Shown here one piece after another: positions 40,630 to 52,178 of a stretch of 64,000 nucleotides of DNA (positions are counted from its first letter, which is position 1; each line of letters starts with the position of its first letter). Below the pieces are notes generated by a model. It worked only from the letters and a program-made list of their open reading frames with translations, ran no database searches and was not told the origin of the DNA. The stretch is taken from positions 37,174,413 to 37,238,412 of the forward strand of contig JAPWDM010000007.1 of the NCBI GenBank assembly GCA_035578155.1, read 5' to 3'. This DNA comes from Brachynemurus nebulosus (taxonomy: Eukaryota; Arthropoda; Insecta; Neuroptera; Myrmeleontidae). The position numbers and the translations under genes were made by a program.

Positions 40630-41932
40630 AAATGCCATACATTTTATTCCAAAACCTATGAAACCCTGACTTCGCGTATCCATCGTGCACTTGATGAATT
40701 TTGTACAAATAAATTCTTTTAAAAATCAATATATTTTTACGTTTTAAAACATTCAGACTGTTATAAACGTATACTTTGAGCAATAATATGCATACCAAAG
40801 GACACAAACAGTAAACGTGAAACATTGAATTGGCCGAACAAAAATGTAGCAAGGTAAGAAACGGTGTCGGTTCAGACTACTACGCCTCCCCTCCCGACCC
40901 CCTAATCGTCCATCTCCGCGCTTCTACCGGGAATATCATTTATAAATACATATTTAGTCTACCGTGAAATTTATTTATTTTCCACGAATAACAATTGTTG
41001 TCTCTCGGAAAAGGCATGCATTTCATTAACAATTTATAAAGTGGTATTATAAATGCAGTATGTTTTAGTAAAATTTCCATACAGTTTTCAATAATTTTCA
41101 AACCACTTTACACGGATGTCGGCCATTTTCCAAGTGTCCACGGTTAGAATGAATCACATTTTAAATAATACATTGTGTTTTACGGTTGCCCTTTTAGATT
41201 CAGCGCACACTACGATTTTTTTTTCGCTCAGTTTTGTTCGCACTTGCTGATGTTGGCAGGATTTAAATATGTATTCGGAAATGGACGTGCGTCGAGCAGC
41301 CTATCAATTTTTGTCGTTTTTATTAAATATGTAATTATTTTTGTGGAAAAATTTATTTATCAAGACCTGACTCATCTTTTTTATTTTTTATTTTGATAAT
41401 GGAGGCCAATTTGCAAGTCTCTTTTCCACTTTATATATTACTTTTTCTTATTCGAAAAGATTTTAGTCAAATTCATCAAATTCGTCCAACTATTACTTTA
41501 CATACGTTTGTGTTATGAATTACCATATAACATTAACAACACCAACCAAGAAAATCGCGTGCTAAATTCTATAGGTACGTGCGTCGCCATGTACTATAAT
41601 GAGTTACAAAAATAGCGTCTAACTTTGCGTTTTTTTCCGCTGCGGAAAAAAAATTGTAGGACGCTCGCTTATACGTGCTTAGCCTTACAGTGGTAGAATA
41701 AAGTGTGGTTTTGTATGACTCATAATAGATAATGCCCCGTCTACAGATATTTTGGCGACTTTTGTGTGAAATCGTAATTTTAGACACAACGTACGAATAA
41801 GCATAATATTAAGCTCTGGGGTTCGATAAATTTTTTCGGACTAGACGATTCGTGTCTATTGTAACGAGAAAATGCAACTGTTCCCGAAACAGTGTCTCAG
41901 TGAAATTACCGTTTTGTCAACGGTGTGCGCAA
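40630..41932. other. non-coding stretch
   Basis: A C-rich patch at 40882-40930 and short frames at 41175-41396 and 41569-41787 without recognisable motifs. Confidence 0.35.
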
Positions 41933-41940
41933 GCGAATCT

Positions 41941-42704
41941 CAGCCCCGGATCTACGAAACTTGATAATGGCGCCCCGTCTCACCAGTGTTTGAGATAAAT
42001 TTTTAAAAAACTCATAAGTAAGTCCTTTACAGAATTCCTATTTTTCCCATTGCGGCAATGGTAAAAATTGAGGATTTTGTAAAGGATCAATATACAAGTT
42101 GATTTTTTATTTTAATAAACCTACTCCAAAAACACGTTGTGAAAATTTCCAATTTTTATCATCATAGAGGCTGAAAAAGTTCCAAAATTTGAAAAAAAGT
42201 CAATTTTTTTAAGTTTGTAAAAATCAAAGATACAAGTTTGACAATTGAATTTTTTTTGGGTAATTGCACCCATATACAACTATTTCCATAAAAAATACTC
42301 ACACTCCTATAAAAAAAAATTCAAAAAGTAAATTTTGCTAAATTTTGATATCCAACTTTAGATGAAGTTTTCTTATGGAATCGACGAAAATAGACCAAAT
42401 ATGGACATAACTTAAAATAAAGAGAAATTTATTACCATTAAAATTGTTTTTATTTCAACCTTTTAGGATGAACGGTTTATGAAATATGTGTATTGGCGTA
42501 AAAGGCCATTTTTTTAAAGAATTGTCCTTAATGCCTCAAATGCAATAGAAACAACTGGGAGAATATTAATTTTTTCTAAAATGGTCGAGCAACCAACTTT
42601 TTTTCGACCATTTGATATAGACCAACTCGTTATGATTTTGGTGCCCCCTAAAACTGCCGTCTGGGGCAGGAGCCCCGGTTTGCCCTCCCTTAGATCCGGG
42701 GCTG
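41941..42704. mobile_element. hAT-type MITE, family E, copy 1
   Basis: Perfect 8-bp duplication GCGAATCT at 41933-41940 and 42705-42712. Ends CAGCCCCGGATCTA and, inverted, TTAGATCCGGGGCTG. 764 bp. The ends are G+C-rich (GGCGCCCCGTC, GGGGCAGGAGCCCCGG) and the interior is A+T-rich. No transposase. Confidence 0.9.
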
Positions 42705-42712
42705 GCGAATCT

Positions 42713-43789
42713 AGTTTAATCTAGTCAATTCCTAGAAATATTTTAGATTTAATAAAAGACTGAGTATTGAAATAGTGTTGGCACTGATAATTTCAGCATT
42801 ATTTGGCGATTTTTGGGCTAATTGATCAAAATTTCTGTTAAAATAATGAGATAGAAGAACCAGCCATGATGCCGGAGGCATCAGGTATTTTTGTTCAACT
42901 TGTTACAGCATCTATACCTCCGATTGTTTTACTATTTTATTCATATTATTTCCACCATAGTGCGGCTTGTAGGAAGTTGAATTTTTTTATATATAGCGTA
43001 GAAAATAAAACACTGCCTTCGCGTTCGCATAGTCGATTAAAAATATGTTTTTAGAAAACTTTTTTTTACATTATATTTTTACGATATCAACAAGTATAAC
43101 AAAAAAGTATCATTACACGAAATTTAATGTTAATAATTAATCTTAAGAACAAAAGATTTGTGCCGGATCGTTAAACATTTAATAATCTGAATAAAAACTA
43201 TGAAAATTTTATAATATGTACCTGTATGTACCATTTTGTACCTACGTAACTGACTCGTAACGCCAAATTTCAAGAATTATTGTCAGTTTAACTATAACCA
43301 AAATTCTACAATGTAAAATTTTAAGATTATATTCGTCAATAAAATTCGTTTAAAATCGAAATAATTATGATTTTGAGGTTATATTAAGGTTATATACAGG
43401 ATGTGTCATAATTTTGAACACATCAGATGTCATGGTGGACGCGCTGGTAACACGAAAAAATTTTTGATTTGGGCGCTAGGGGCATAGAGTAAGGACGTAA
43501 TCATAGATTTTTGATAGAATCAATTCGGTTAGTGCGTTATAACATAAAAGTTTATCGTTAATTGTCGTAAATAAATACTGGTTTACAGTTATAAACTGGA
43601 AAAGTATGATAATCAGACCAATTTGAGCAAAGACAGTTTTCATCGAGTCTTGACGTTTTAGGGTCTAAAGAACCTGGGAAAACCAAAGAACGTCAATTAT
43701 GTTGGCGTCTAAATTACTGAATATCTTCATATCTACTGCGGCTAGGGGTATCAAACCAGGCTTGCAATAATTTTGGTCGGTACACAGTA
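42713..43789. other. non-coding stretch
   Basis: A frame at 42866-43054 opens with ATG after an A-rich leader but has no motif. No paired ends. Confidence 0.35.
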
Positions 43790-44640
43790 AAAAACAATTG
43801 TGTTTGCGTACAAAAAAACCAGTGGGTAAAATCTTTGTGTTAAATAAGTAATAAAACCCTGTGTTAATATAACATTTCGTGTTAGTGTTAAATTAAAATA
43901 TTAACACAAATTTCGATTTAACAGAATAAAAATGTTAACCTGTTTTTAATAACAAAGAAGTAATACAATATTTGTGTAGAGCAAAAGAATGTTATAAGTA
44001 TCTAAGCTATTTTAGAATATATATCTACCCAAATATATATAATAAAAAAGATGAGAGTAGTTCTTATTATTGAACAAAACCGAAAAATTATAAGTTTTTT
44101 CAGTTATTGACGAATATAGTTTTATTAAACGTTTAAAAATGAAACAATTTTCTTACATTTTAAGGTTATTTTGTTACAGATTCAGTTAAAAAAAATCATG
44201 TAAGCTTACGAGATTGTATTATATAATATACAATTTTTCGGTTTTGTTTAATAATAAGAACTACTCTCATCTTTTTTATTATATATTATATATGTTGGTA
44301 CATATATATGGAAACAAATAAAAATTTTTACAAAGGACCGACTTATTTTAGGTTCTTTGACTCTCATTTATAATAATATTTAAACAAAATCGTTATAATT
44401 TTTGACGATTTTCAAATATCTTAAGCGGAAGTAAAAGATTGAGTAAAAAAGTTTAACAACTAACTCTGATAAATCTGAAAAATTAACACAAAATGTATGT
44501 CCTCTTGTGTGTTAAATCATTGACACAAATCTTGTGTATAGATCTGACACATATGCTTCGTGTTAAAATAACACACAAAATTGAGTGGACCGTTCTGGAC
44601 ATGTGAAATGTGTTAATTTTAACACAAATTTTTTGGAAAG
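43790..44640. mobile_element. foldback element with TTAACAC motifs
   Basis: The centre is a hairpin: 44021-44091 pairs with 44230-44305, with about 50 bases (from AATAAAAAAGATGAGAG) nearly perfect. Around it, at 43838-43935 and 44480-44630, TGTGTTAA/TTAACACA occurs about nine times in both orientations. The outer limits, AAAAAACAATTGTGTT and AACACAAATTTTTT, look like degenerate inverted ends. No target duplication was fixed, so the borders are approximate. Confidence 0.5.
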
Positions 44641-45256
44641 CTGAATAATTTTGATTCGTTTCGATTTTGACTTCGAACCTTTCGAATCCACACTTTTCGG
44701 TCTAAAATTAAGTTTCCATCAAGAAGCATGAAATTTGCACGGTACTTACTCAACTTATTACTACTTCACCGTCAGTCACTTGACGACACACGTCAAAAAT
44801 TTCCCCATCAAATTATCTTTGATGCGTCGCAATTTTCAAATAAATAGGTGCGTTCTATGGTCCATTTAGAATGTTAAACGCATACTAAATCAACAACTTA
44901 CTTATTCCGGTGTATATCAGAGACATACATACCTACACACAACACTGTTTAACTGCCAGTTTAGTAGATTTTATGCCGATAAGTTTTAACGGGTTTGATA
45001 TAATCATTAACTTCGAAATATCTAGCTTACATATGTACATTGTGTGTATATTAGCGAACGTATCGAATACGGTAAACTGATGTTAGAAACATAATCGTCC
45101 GTATATGTACCGTATCGTACAAAAGTATACGAACACCAGCATTTTATATGTGTGTCTAACAACCAGCCGCGGATCTACGATTTTTTAAAACCGGGACAAA
45201 AACATGATAGTGGCGCACCCTCTCTCCAGTGTTTGAGATAAATTCTTAAACGTATA

Positions 45257-45639
45257 TAACGTAAAAGCCTCTATATACCGGAACACTATTTTTAGGTGTG
45301 TAATTAAATTGGCTTATAAAAATTGACAAATAAATTCAACACTCATTTTTTTTTCTTAATAAGCATGAAAGAAAGTTGTTTTAATCCAATGAATATGTTT
45401 TTAAAAAAAATATAACCCAAAATTTGTTATTTATTAATGTTTTTCTTTTACAAAACGTCGACATCTGTATCCAAACAAAGAAATATTAATGACACTAGAA
45501 GTTGGGAACCGATATACAAACAGACGTGTAATATGAGTAATATGACACATAGAGTGACATCTAGGCGTCAAAGTAGGGAACAATGGTTTAAGTATCAGAC
45601 ATAAATAAAGGATCAAAATACTGTATTCAACAAAAATTG

Positions 45640-45705
<66 letters not shown>

Positions 45706-45880
45706 CTTTAATTAAGTAAGGAAACATTAAATTCGAAGTGAATTTAAATTAAAAAATAATCATTTTATTAATAATAATTTTTGTTATCAGAGGTTTCTTT
45801 CAGAAATAACTTCATTAATATATAAATGTCAAAACTGTTCGGATATAGGATCGCGTTCCGGTATAGGGGCTTTTACGTTA
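45257..45880. mobile_element. inverted-repeat element nested in hAT family E copy 2
   Basis: Ends TAACGTAAAAGCC followed by CTATATACCGGAAC, and inverted GTTCCGGTATAG followed by GGCTTTTACGTTA, nearly perfect over about 27 bases. The interrupted host sequence is intact in copy 1 at 41941. It carries an (AT)n tract. The duplication is unclear (TA or TAA), so no superfamily is assigned. Confidence 0.6.
45643..45702. repeat. (AT)n microsatellite
   Basis: AT tract of about 60 bases inside the nested element. Confidence 0.97.
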
Positions 45881-46485
45881 AGTCCTTTACAAAATTCTTA
45901 TTCATCCCATTACGGCATGAGGCTCAAAGTTTCAAAATTTGAAAAAAAGCCAGTTTTTGAAGGTTTGTAAAAACTAAAAGATACAAGTTTTACAATTGAA
46001 ATTTTTTGGGGTAGTTGTACCCATATACAACTATTCCCATAAAAAATACTAAGCTGTTTAAAACACTCCTTAAATAAAAAAAAATGTCCAAAAAGTGAAT
46101 TTTGGTAATTTTTGATATCCAACTTTCGATGAAGTTTTCTTGTAGAATAGACGAAAATAGGCCAAATATGGACATAACTCAAAGTTAAAGAGAACTCTAT
46201 TATCATAAAAATTGTTATTTCAACCTTTTAGGATGAACGGTTTATAAAAATGTGTATTGGCGTAAAAGGCTGCTAAGACAAAAATCAGCGCAAATTGGAA
46301 AACAAAAATGGCCACTACGCTAAACGGTTTAAGATAATTTATTATTAATTATCTTGTTGCTCTACCATTTTAGAAAATAATAATTTTTTCTAAAATGGTA
46401 GAGTAACCAACTTTTTTTTTGGACCATTTGATATAGACCGACCCATTATGATTTTGACGCCCCCTAAAACTGCCGCCCGGGGCTG

Positions 46486-47078
46486 TGTCTATAACATTTA
46501 AAATTAACACACTTTTTTCAAATGCACATAACTTTCGAAATAATGCTCCGATTCGCAAAAAATTTTGTGAACATATTTCGGAAACCGTTTACTCAAAGAA
46601 AATGTAACGATGTTCTCGAAAAAAAAGTATATATAAAATTTTACTGTGATGGGGTATTTTTTAGACCGAAGGGTATCCTAAATGTTACGTTACGGACGTA
46701 CTTGTTCGACTAAGTTTCTTTAATTCAAATAAACATTTTACCCAATTGTTACTTCACTTGTTTGTTGCCCACCCCCCCCCCCCCCGCCCGTATCACCCCG
46801 TTGATGAGACACGTAACCACCCATTACAACATAATACACACTAAAATCGACACGTTACAGGGGCGTACAGAAAAAACTCAATCTTGTTTAACCATTATTT
46901 AATTACAATTTTATACAGACCCGATTTCCACGTTTACAATTTGATTTTATCGTGCGACATAAATGAAACTTACACGGTATTTAAAAAATCAACATACATG
47001 TGACTGTTGAATCCCATCATAATTTCATTCGAGTTAACCTAAATCGATTTGATTCTACGCGAAAAACCACAAATCAAT

Positions 47079-47139
<61 letters not shown>

Positions 47140-47525
47140 TCATTGATGGATAATTCAATTATTAAGCTAAAACACGTTGAGCGTCCATGTAGGGGAAGCC
47201 GTAACCATAATAATAACAATTTGGGGAACGGCGAGTGAAGTTGCGATACTAAGGGCAAACATCTTCACACACGTATTATAAATAAAACCAACAAAATTGA
47301 GCACATTTTACCTGAGTAAAAACTGAAATATAAATTAGAATTTTTCTTTACTTCATCTATTGGCTCCATTTGCGTCCCTTTATACTTGATATAGCGTCCC
47401 TATAAGCTATATACTGTCACTCTTAACCTCTAACCTAACTAAAGCTTGAACTTCTCAGTTTTTTTTTTACATGTGTTTCAAAATAACTAAAAAATCGATT
47501 AAACAACAATTTATTCGTAAAGCTA
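46486..47525. other. non-coding stretch
   Basis: A long C run at about 46773-46786, then the (AT)n tract at 47084. No gene recognised. Confidence 0.4.
47084..47136. repeat. (AT)n microsatellite
   Basis: AT tract of about 53 bases. Confidence 0.97.
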
Positions 47526-48104
47526 TTGTTCCATCTTACATCTAGATTTTATAAAATTATAAGTTTATAGGGGCGTGGCTTAAAATTTAGTGTAATTGTA
47601 GGTGTAACATACTTAAAATCTAGATGTTATAAAATCTATATGTTATAAAATTATAATTTTAGTAGTAGAAATTGTTCTACTTTTTTCAATTGAAATTAAT
47701 CCCCACCTAAAAATCAAAATGGCGAAAAGTAAAAAATGTCATGTACAAAAGTGACAGATGTAGCAAATGTATATCAAAATATATTTTTAATGAACATTAT
47801 TGATGAAAAAATTTACTATATAACATTATTGATGAAAATTACTAACATTATTGATGAAAAAATAAATTCTAACTTGAAATTTAGTACGATGTTAACTTGT
47901 ACAATGGCCACGAATGTTTTTTAAAAACTGCGTTTTTATTTTTTTAATTAAATGTATTAATAGTATGCAAGAAATAAGTTTTTTTCCTCTAAAGTGACAT
48001 TTGGCGCCATTTTTTTTTCTTATTATATTAAGTAGTCGTTTTTTCAATCGGTTATAGTCGGCATAATCGGCTTATAAAATCTAGATGTTAAGTGGAACAC
48101 CTTG
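47526..48104. mobile_element. TA-flanked inverted-repeat element (mariner-like MITE candidate)
   Basis: The left end TTGTTCCATCTTACATC continues to TAGATTTTATAA; the right end, inverted, reads CAAGGTGTTCCACTTAAC then ATCTAGATTTTATAA. TA lies at 47524-47525 and 48105-48106. TCTAGATGTTATAAAAT-type blocks recur near 47620-47660. No transposase; the TA duplication is too short to be decisive. Confidence 0.5.
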
Positions 48105-48156
48105 TAAAAAATAACTTTACCATAAAATTATAATTTTATAAAATATAGATGTCAGG

Positions 48157-48605
48157 TAGTGATGAGTAAATGCAAGACCAAGACCAAGACTTGGCAGTCT
48201 TGGTCTTGTTCTTGCATTAAGAATCTTGGTTTTGGTCTTGCTAGAGCAGTTTGAGTCTTGGTCTTGGTCTTGCAAAATGCAGTCTTGGTCTTGGTCTTGG
48301 CACTGCTAAAAAATCTTGCACTTTCTTGCATTTTTTTATTACCGAATTTTTTCTTTCCAAAATCAGAATTTTCTCTCGTTACGGTATTAATTATACTTTC
48401 AAACTATTTAAATAGTTTAGCAAGAGTCTTGCTTTTTTCTTGCTTTTGTCTTGGTCTTGCTCACTTGAGTCTTGATATTGGTCTTGCAGCCATACTTATA
48501 GTCTTGGTCTTGGTCTTGCTCTTGGTATACATAGTCTTGGTCTTGGTCAAAAGATGCAAGACCAAGACAAGACTGCAAGACCAAGACTAATTTTGCTCAT
48601 CACTA
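48157..48605 (+). mobile_element. hAT-type MITE, family C (CTTGGT-array)
   Basis: Perfect 8-bp duplication ATGTCAGG at 48149-48156 and 48606-48613. Ends TAGTGATGAGT and GCTCATCACTA, with the same internal arrays and centre as the 40201 copy. The plus-strand Leu/Val-rich frame at 48258-48590 is the hexamer array read as codons. Confidence 0.92.
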
Positions 48606-48613
48606 ATGTCAGG

Positions 48614-49433
48614 TGAAACAGTAGCTTAAGAACGCCAGAACGAAGCTACTTTTTATTACATTCATCTTCTTACCCACTCAAAAGTCTTATCTGTCTTTCC
48701 CCTATACGTGTAGGTAATGTTATAATCTGTTTAATTTTGCTCTTACGACTGGACAAATTGTACAACACTAGACAATGAGAAAATATTTTTGATACATTCG
48801 GGAAAGTATTTGGCGAGTAACAAACATTTCCACAAGAAAAATTATATCAGGTAAACGTAATAATCGTACAAATAAAAATTTTAATACCAACATCAAACAT
48901 CACCCGACGCCGCCCCGTAAACCTCAACAAATGGCAGACAAACGCCTCAAAAAAAATAAAAATGAAAAATGGCCCACTTTGATACTTTTGAATGTTTTTG
49001 CACGTGATACAATATCAGTTCGTATATAGCAAATATGTTTTAGAGCACATCAACGAATCACAATAGATGAGTAAAATGCCTATTTTCTCGTTTGAGTTTT
49101 CTTGTACGCGAGTAACAAACTGAACTCGGAGATATCAACTGTTACAGTGGTACAAGTTAACATTAACTCATACGGATATATTCATACAACAAACATATCA
49201 CTAGGTGAGTTGAGGTACATCAACGATCAAGTAACGAGGCAAAATTTGTCCATGGGCCGCCAGATTTGCAGTGAATTAAATTAAGAATACATTATTACAA
49301 AAAAATACACGCTGCCAATGGGGTGTGGCACACAGCTTCCTCGCAAAAATAAAATAATAGCAAAAATATTTCAGAAACTAACCCCCAAAATACTTTAAAA
49401 ATTTGAGCGAAGTAGGACTAGCAGTAAATAAGA
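48614..49433. other. non-coding stretch
   Basis: No motif in the short frame at 49102-49284; no paired repeats. Confidence 0.35.
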
Positions 49434-49705
49434 CATTGGGATTTCATGGTAGCGCCGTGGATACTATTACTCCGAATGCAATGAAATTTGTAGGAAACTG
49501 AACTGACAATTTCATAAACAAGAATTGAATAGTTCAGAAGTTATGCCACTTGGTGCAATTTAGTATATTAATGAAATGACATGGTAGCGGCGTAGCTACC
49601 GTTACTCTGATTTCGATTAAATTCATAGGGGACCAAACTGCATAATTTCTGAAAATTTCATTAAAAACAATCGAATAGTTCAGAAGTTATGCCACTTGGT
49701 GCAAA
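49434..49705 (+). repeat. two direct repeats, about 130 bp each
   Basis: Both units carry CATGGTAGCG-CGT, a TTACTC-GA block, AACTGA/AAACTGCA and end in GAATAGTTCAGAAGTTATGC and CACTTGGTGCA (unit 1 about 49434-49558, unit 2 about 49575-49705). They are followed by CACACAGACGGACAGACACC. This is probably the internal repeat part of a transposon (Helitron-like or similar), but no ends were found. Confidence 0.45.
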
Positions 49706-50639
49706 CTGGCGACACACAGACGGACAGACACCAAACCAAAATTGTTCAGGAAGCTCTAAAACGTAGTGTGCGTAAAAAATTTTATTTTGAAGGGGAAAAA
49801 ATTTTTTATTTCTCAAAAGTGATTTCTCAATGCTTCCGCTACTTTAGTAGTCTCGGAAGCAAAATGATAAAAAATATAAACATTTAAAAGTTGTATTATA
49901 TGTTAAGTTATCCCGTATGTTACTCATATAACACGAATGTGAGATTGCATACAATTTGGCATCGCAACCTATATTTGGTCTGCGAGCCTAACTTTGAAAA
50001 CCCCTGGTTTAAAAGATAACATCCCCAAATTATTTTTTTTAAAAATTCGATTTTTTATTTCGTATTTTTCTGTTACAACATTTTCGGAATCTTGAGATGT
50101 TTAACACGTCCACTGCCACCTACTGAGTAAGAAGTGAGATTATCATAGCAAGTGTAAGATATTTTGTAACATCTATGTAATAATATGTGTGTATCCATGC
50201 GTTTACACTGATCCGTATATCCCACTTGCAACTGGTGCTACAAAATACACGAACTGTTCATATTTATAGTATCTCATTTAAATTTTTTGATCGTTCCGGT
50301 ACCTCAACGTATATCGGATTCACTTTATAAACATATATTTATTATACATAACGAACGAAACATTGGTTTAAAGTTGTTTAGAAATTTTTATCTGGTTTTA
50401 ACTGTGTTATTTCGCAGGTTATCATTTTCATTTAATACTTTAACACCTCCAGATAATCATTCTAAATTGTGTATATTGTTTAAAAAAAAACTTTTATCAA
50501 TGTTTGTTGTGATGATATTTTTATTATAATATGCTTTTTTATAACTGGGCTGCTTATAAATTAGCTCATGTCAAAAATATTATAAAAAAAAACTGTTGAC
50601 ATAAAAAAGCATATTTGATATTTTTTATAAAGTTGTTAT
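49706..50639. other. non-coding stretch with orphan hAT-like end
   Basis: At about 49978-50008 the sequence GAGCCTAACTTTG then AAAACCCCTG resembles the right end of a hAT element (inverse CAGGGGTTTTCAAAG), but no left partner was found. Confidence 0.3.
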
Positions 50640-50643
50640 TTAA

Positions 50644-50860
50644 CCCTTTGCCACTGTGACAAAAAGACAATTTTTTTTGTTTGCTTACCTGAAAAAACGG
50701 ATATTTTCATTCAAAAAGCTGCCGGTAGATGAACAGCAAATTAAATAAAAGTTAATTAAAAACATTTGACATTTACAAAATGTACCTAAACTAGTATTAA
50801 AAAAATTCGTCAAGTGCGTGTTTTTGACACGCATTAAGTATTGTCACCTCAGTGAAAGTG
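50644..50860. mobile_element. TTAA-flanked short MITE
   Basis: TTAA at 50640-50643 and 50861-50864. Imperfect inverted ends: CCCTTTGCCACTGTGAC against CACTTTCACTGAGGTGAC (inverse of the right end). 217 bp, no coding frame. Confidence 0.65.
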
Positions 50861-50982
50861 TTAATTTATGATTTTTTGGCTCGTATTTTAAGTACAGTGA
50901 GAATGACAGCCCTTTTGCGTTTATTCAATATATGCATGTACAACTCTCTAATTATTTTTTTTTTTTTTAAATTAAAATTGGA

Positions 50983-51017
50983 GCACTGCTGCCGGTGGAT
51001 GGCGCGGTCAGCAGTGC
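50983..51017 (-). other. hairpin in retroposon 3' region
   Basis: GCACTGCTG (50983-50991) pairs with CAGCAGTGC (51009-51017): nine perfect pairs. It is the last hairpin before the poly(A). Confidence 0.7.
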
Positions 51018-51145
51018 CCGGCGGCATCGCCATCGACGGGCATGCGCCGCCATACACACAAAAGATAAAACACACATACAGACAGGGACACATTAATGTA
51101 ATAGACAATGGACAAACAAATACAATAAAAGAAATGCCAACGGTG

Positions 51146-51167
51146 GAGCCCTGCCATCCCAGGGCTC
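51146..51167 (-). other. hairpin in retroposon 3' region
   Basis: GAGCCCTG and CAGGGCTC form eight perfect pairs around a six-base loop. Confidence 0.75.
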
Positions 51168-51182
51168 ATAAATATGCTCGGT

Positions 51183-51222
51183 GAGGACACGACATTGTAA
51201 AAACAATGAGTGTCCTGTCCTC
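51183..51222 (-). other. hairpin in retroposon 3' region
   Basis: GAGGACA plus CATTGT pairs with ACAATG plus TGTCCTC, with a small asymmetric bulge between the two stems. Confidence 0.7.
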
Positions 51223-51410
51223 ATACACAATAGGGCAATCGCGCAACACTAGACTTAACAAAAAATCCAGTGTGGCTAAGTAAATCGTACATTATTCGGA
51301 CAGGTATTAATGTTGAGATTCGTTCTGAAATTCCTTTACTTAATGGTGTACCATTAGGGGCCCAGAACCACCCAATGGACACCAAAAAAAAATTAACGGT
51401 AAATGAAACA

Positions 51411-51437
51411 CCACTAACTGTGTGAAACCGTTAGTGG
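51411..51437 (-). other. hairpin in retroposon
   Basis: CCACTAAC pairs perfectly with GTTAGTGG across an 11-base loop. Confidence 0.65.
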
Positions 51438-52178
51438 TATGATCCATGTATGTTTTCAACTTTCAGGAGAAATGCTAGTGTCAGACTGAGGCTGGCGGTT
51501 TGTACACCGAGCTCCGAAACGAGATGGGTAATTCATGAAAGAGCGGGGAAAAAAAAACTAAGCAGAAAATTACTCCATTTGGGGGTCGCTGGCCACCACC
51601 CACTGGGTACTGTTTATTGGCAAAGATACTACCTTCGGTGTAGAAGGCCTCAGGAGGTAAAAGGACAAAACATGACAATGAACATAAAAAAAAAAAAAAA
51701 AAAAATAGAAAGTAGCTATCACAGATAATATCACAGAATGCCATGGTACTCATGAGGGCCTGGAACCACCCACCAGTACAATGGAGTTACAACAACACTA
51801 TTGGAGGCACTAAGGGCCTCCGCTAGCAAAGAAAAACAAAAACAAACAACAAAATAACAATAACAGCGGAAACAACAACGAAATATCACAGATTCAATAT
51901 CACAGCTCAAATATCACAGACAGCCCGAAAGTCAAAACCTATTCAGTGATGCAACGGGGATACTAACAATACCTTTGGGAACCCGAAGGCCCCCAACGGC
52001 CAAAAGACACAAATAAGGGACAACAAACAGCAACAAAAGAAAACTTATGTGTATAAAATGATCTTGTGTATGTCTTATTTATTACCAAGCCAGAGCCCCG
52101 TTAGCCTGCCAGCCAGCTAGTTACCGCCGAGCACGACGAGGACGAGGGGTTGGATTTATGCCCGGCTCTCTAATTATT

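Larger units (their letters stand above)
45164..46485. mobile_element. hAT-type MITE, family E, copy 2, with nested insertion
   Basis: Matches copy 1 at 41941 from the left end (CAGCCGCGGATCTACGA) through AGTGTTTGAGATAAATT, then from AAGTCCTTTACAAAATTC through ACCAACTTTTTTTT to CCGGGGCTG. Between them lies a nested inverted-repeat element. The right end lacks about 35 bases compared with copy 1. The flanks (CTAACAAC and TGTCTATA) do not match. Confidence 0.7.
50957..52165 (-). mobile_element. poly(A)-tailed retroposon with 13-bp target duplication
   Basis: CTCTCTAATTATT occurs at 50944-50956 and again at 52166-52178. Inside the left copy lies a T run (50957-50968), which is a poly(A) tail on the minus strand; the 5' end is near 52165 (CCGGGCATAAATCC). 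About 1.2 kb, richer in G+C than its surroundings, with no significant protein frame. The 3' part folds into several hairpins, listed separately. GGGTGGTTC-GG-CC blocks recur near 51365, 51590 and 51765. It fits a non-autonomous LINE-mobilised element or a retrocopied non-coding RNA. Confidence 0.75.

Noticed and set aside
50852..51753. Frames at 50852-51184, 51450-51728 and the minus strand of the same region
   Set aside because: They fall inside or across the poly(A)-tailed retroposon and include homopolymer-coded Phe or Lys runs; no LINE protein motif.
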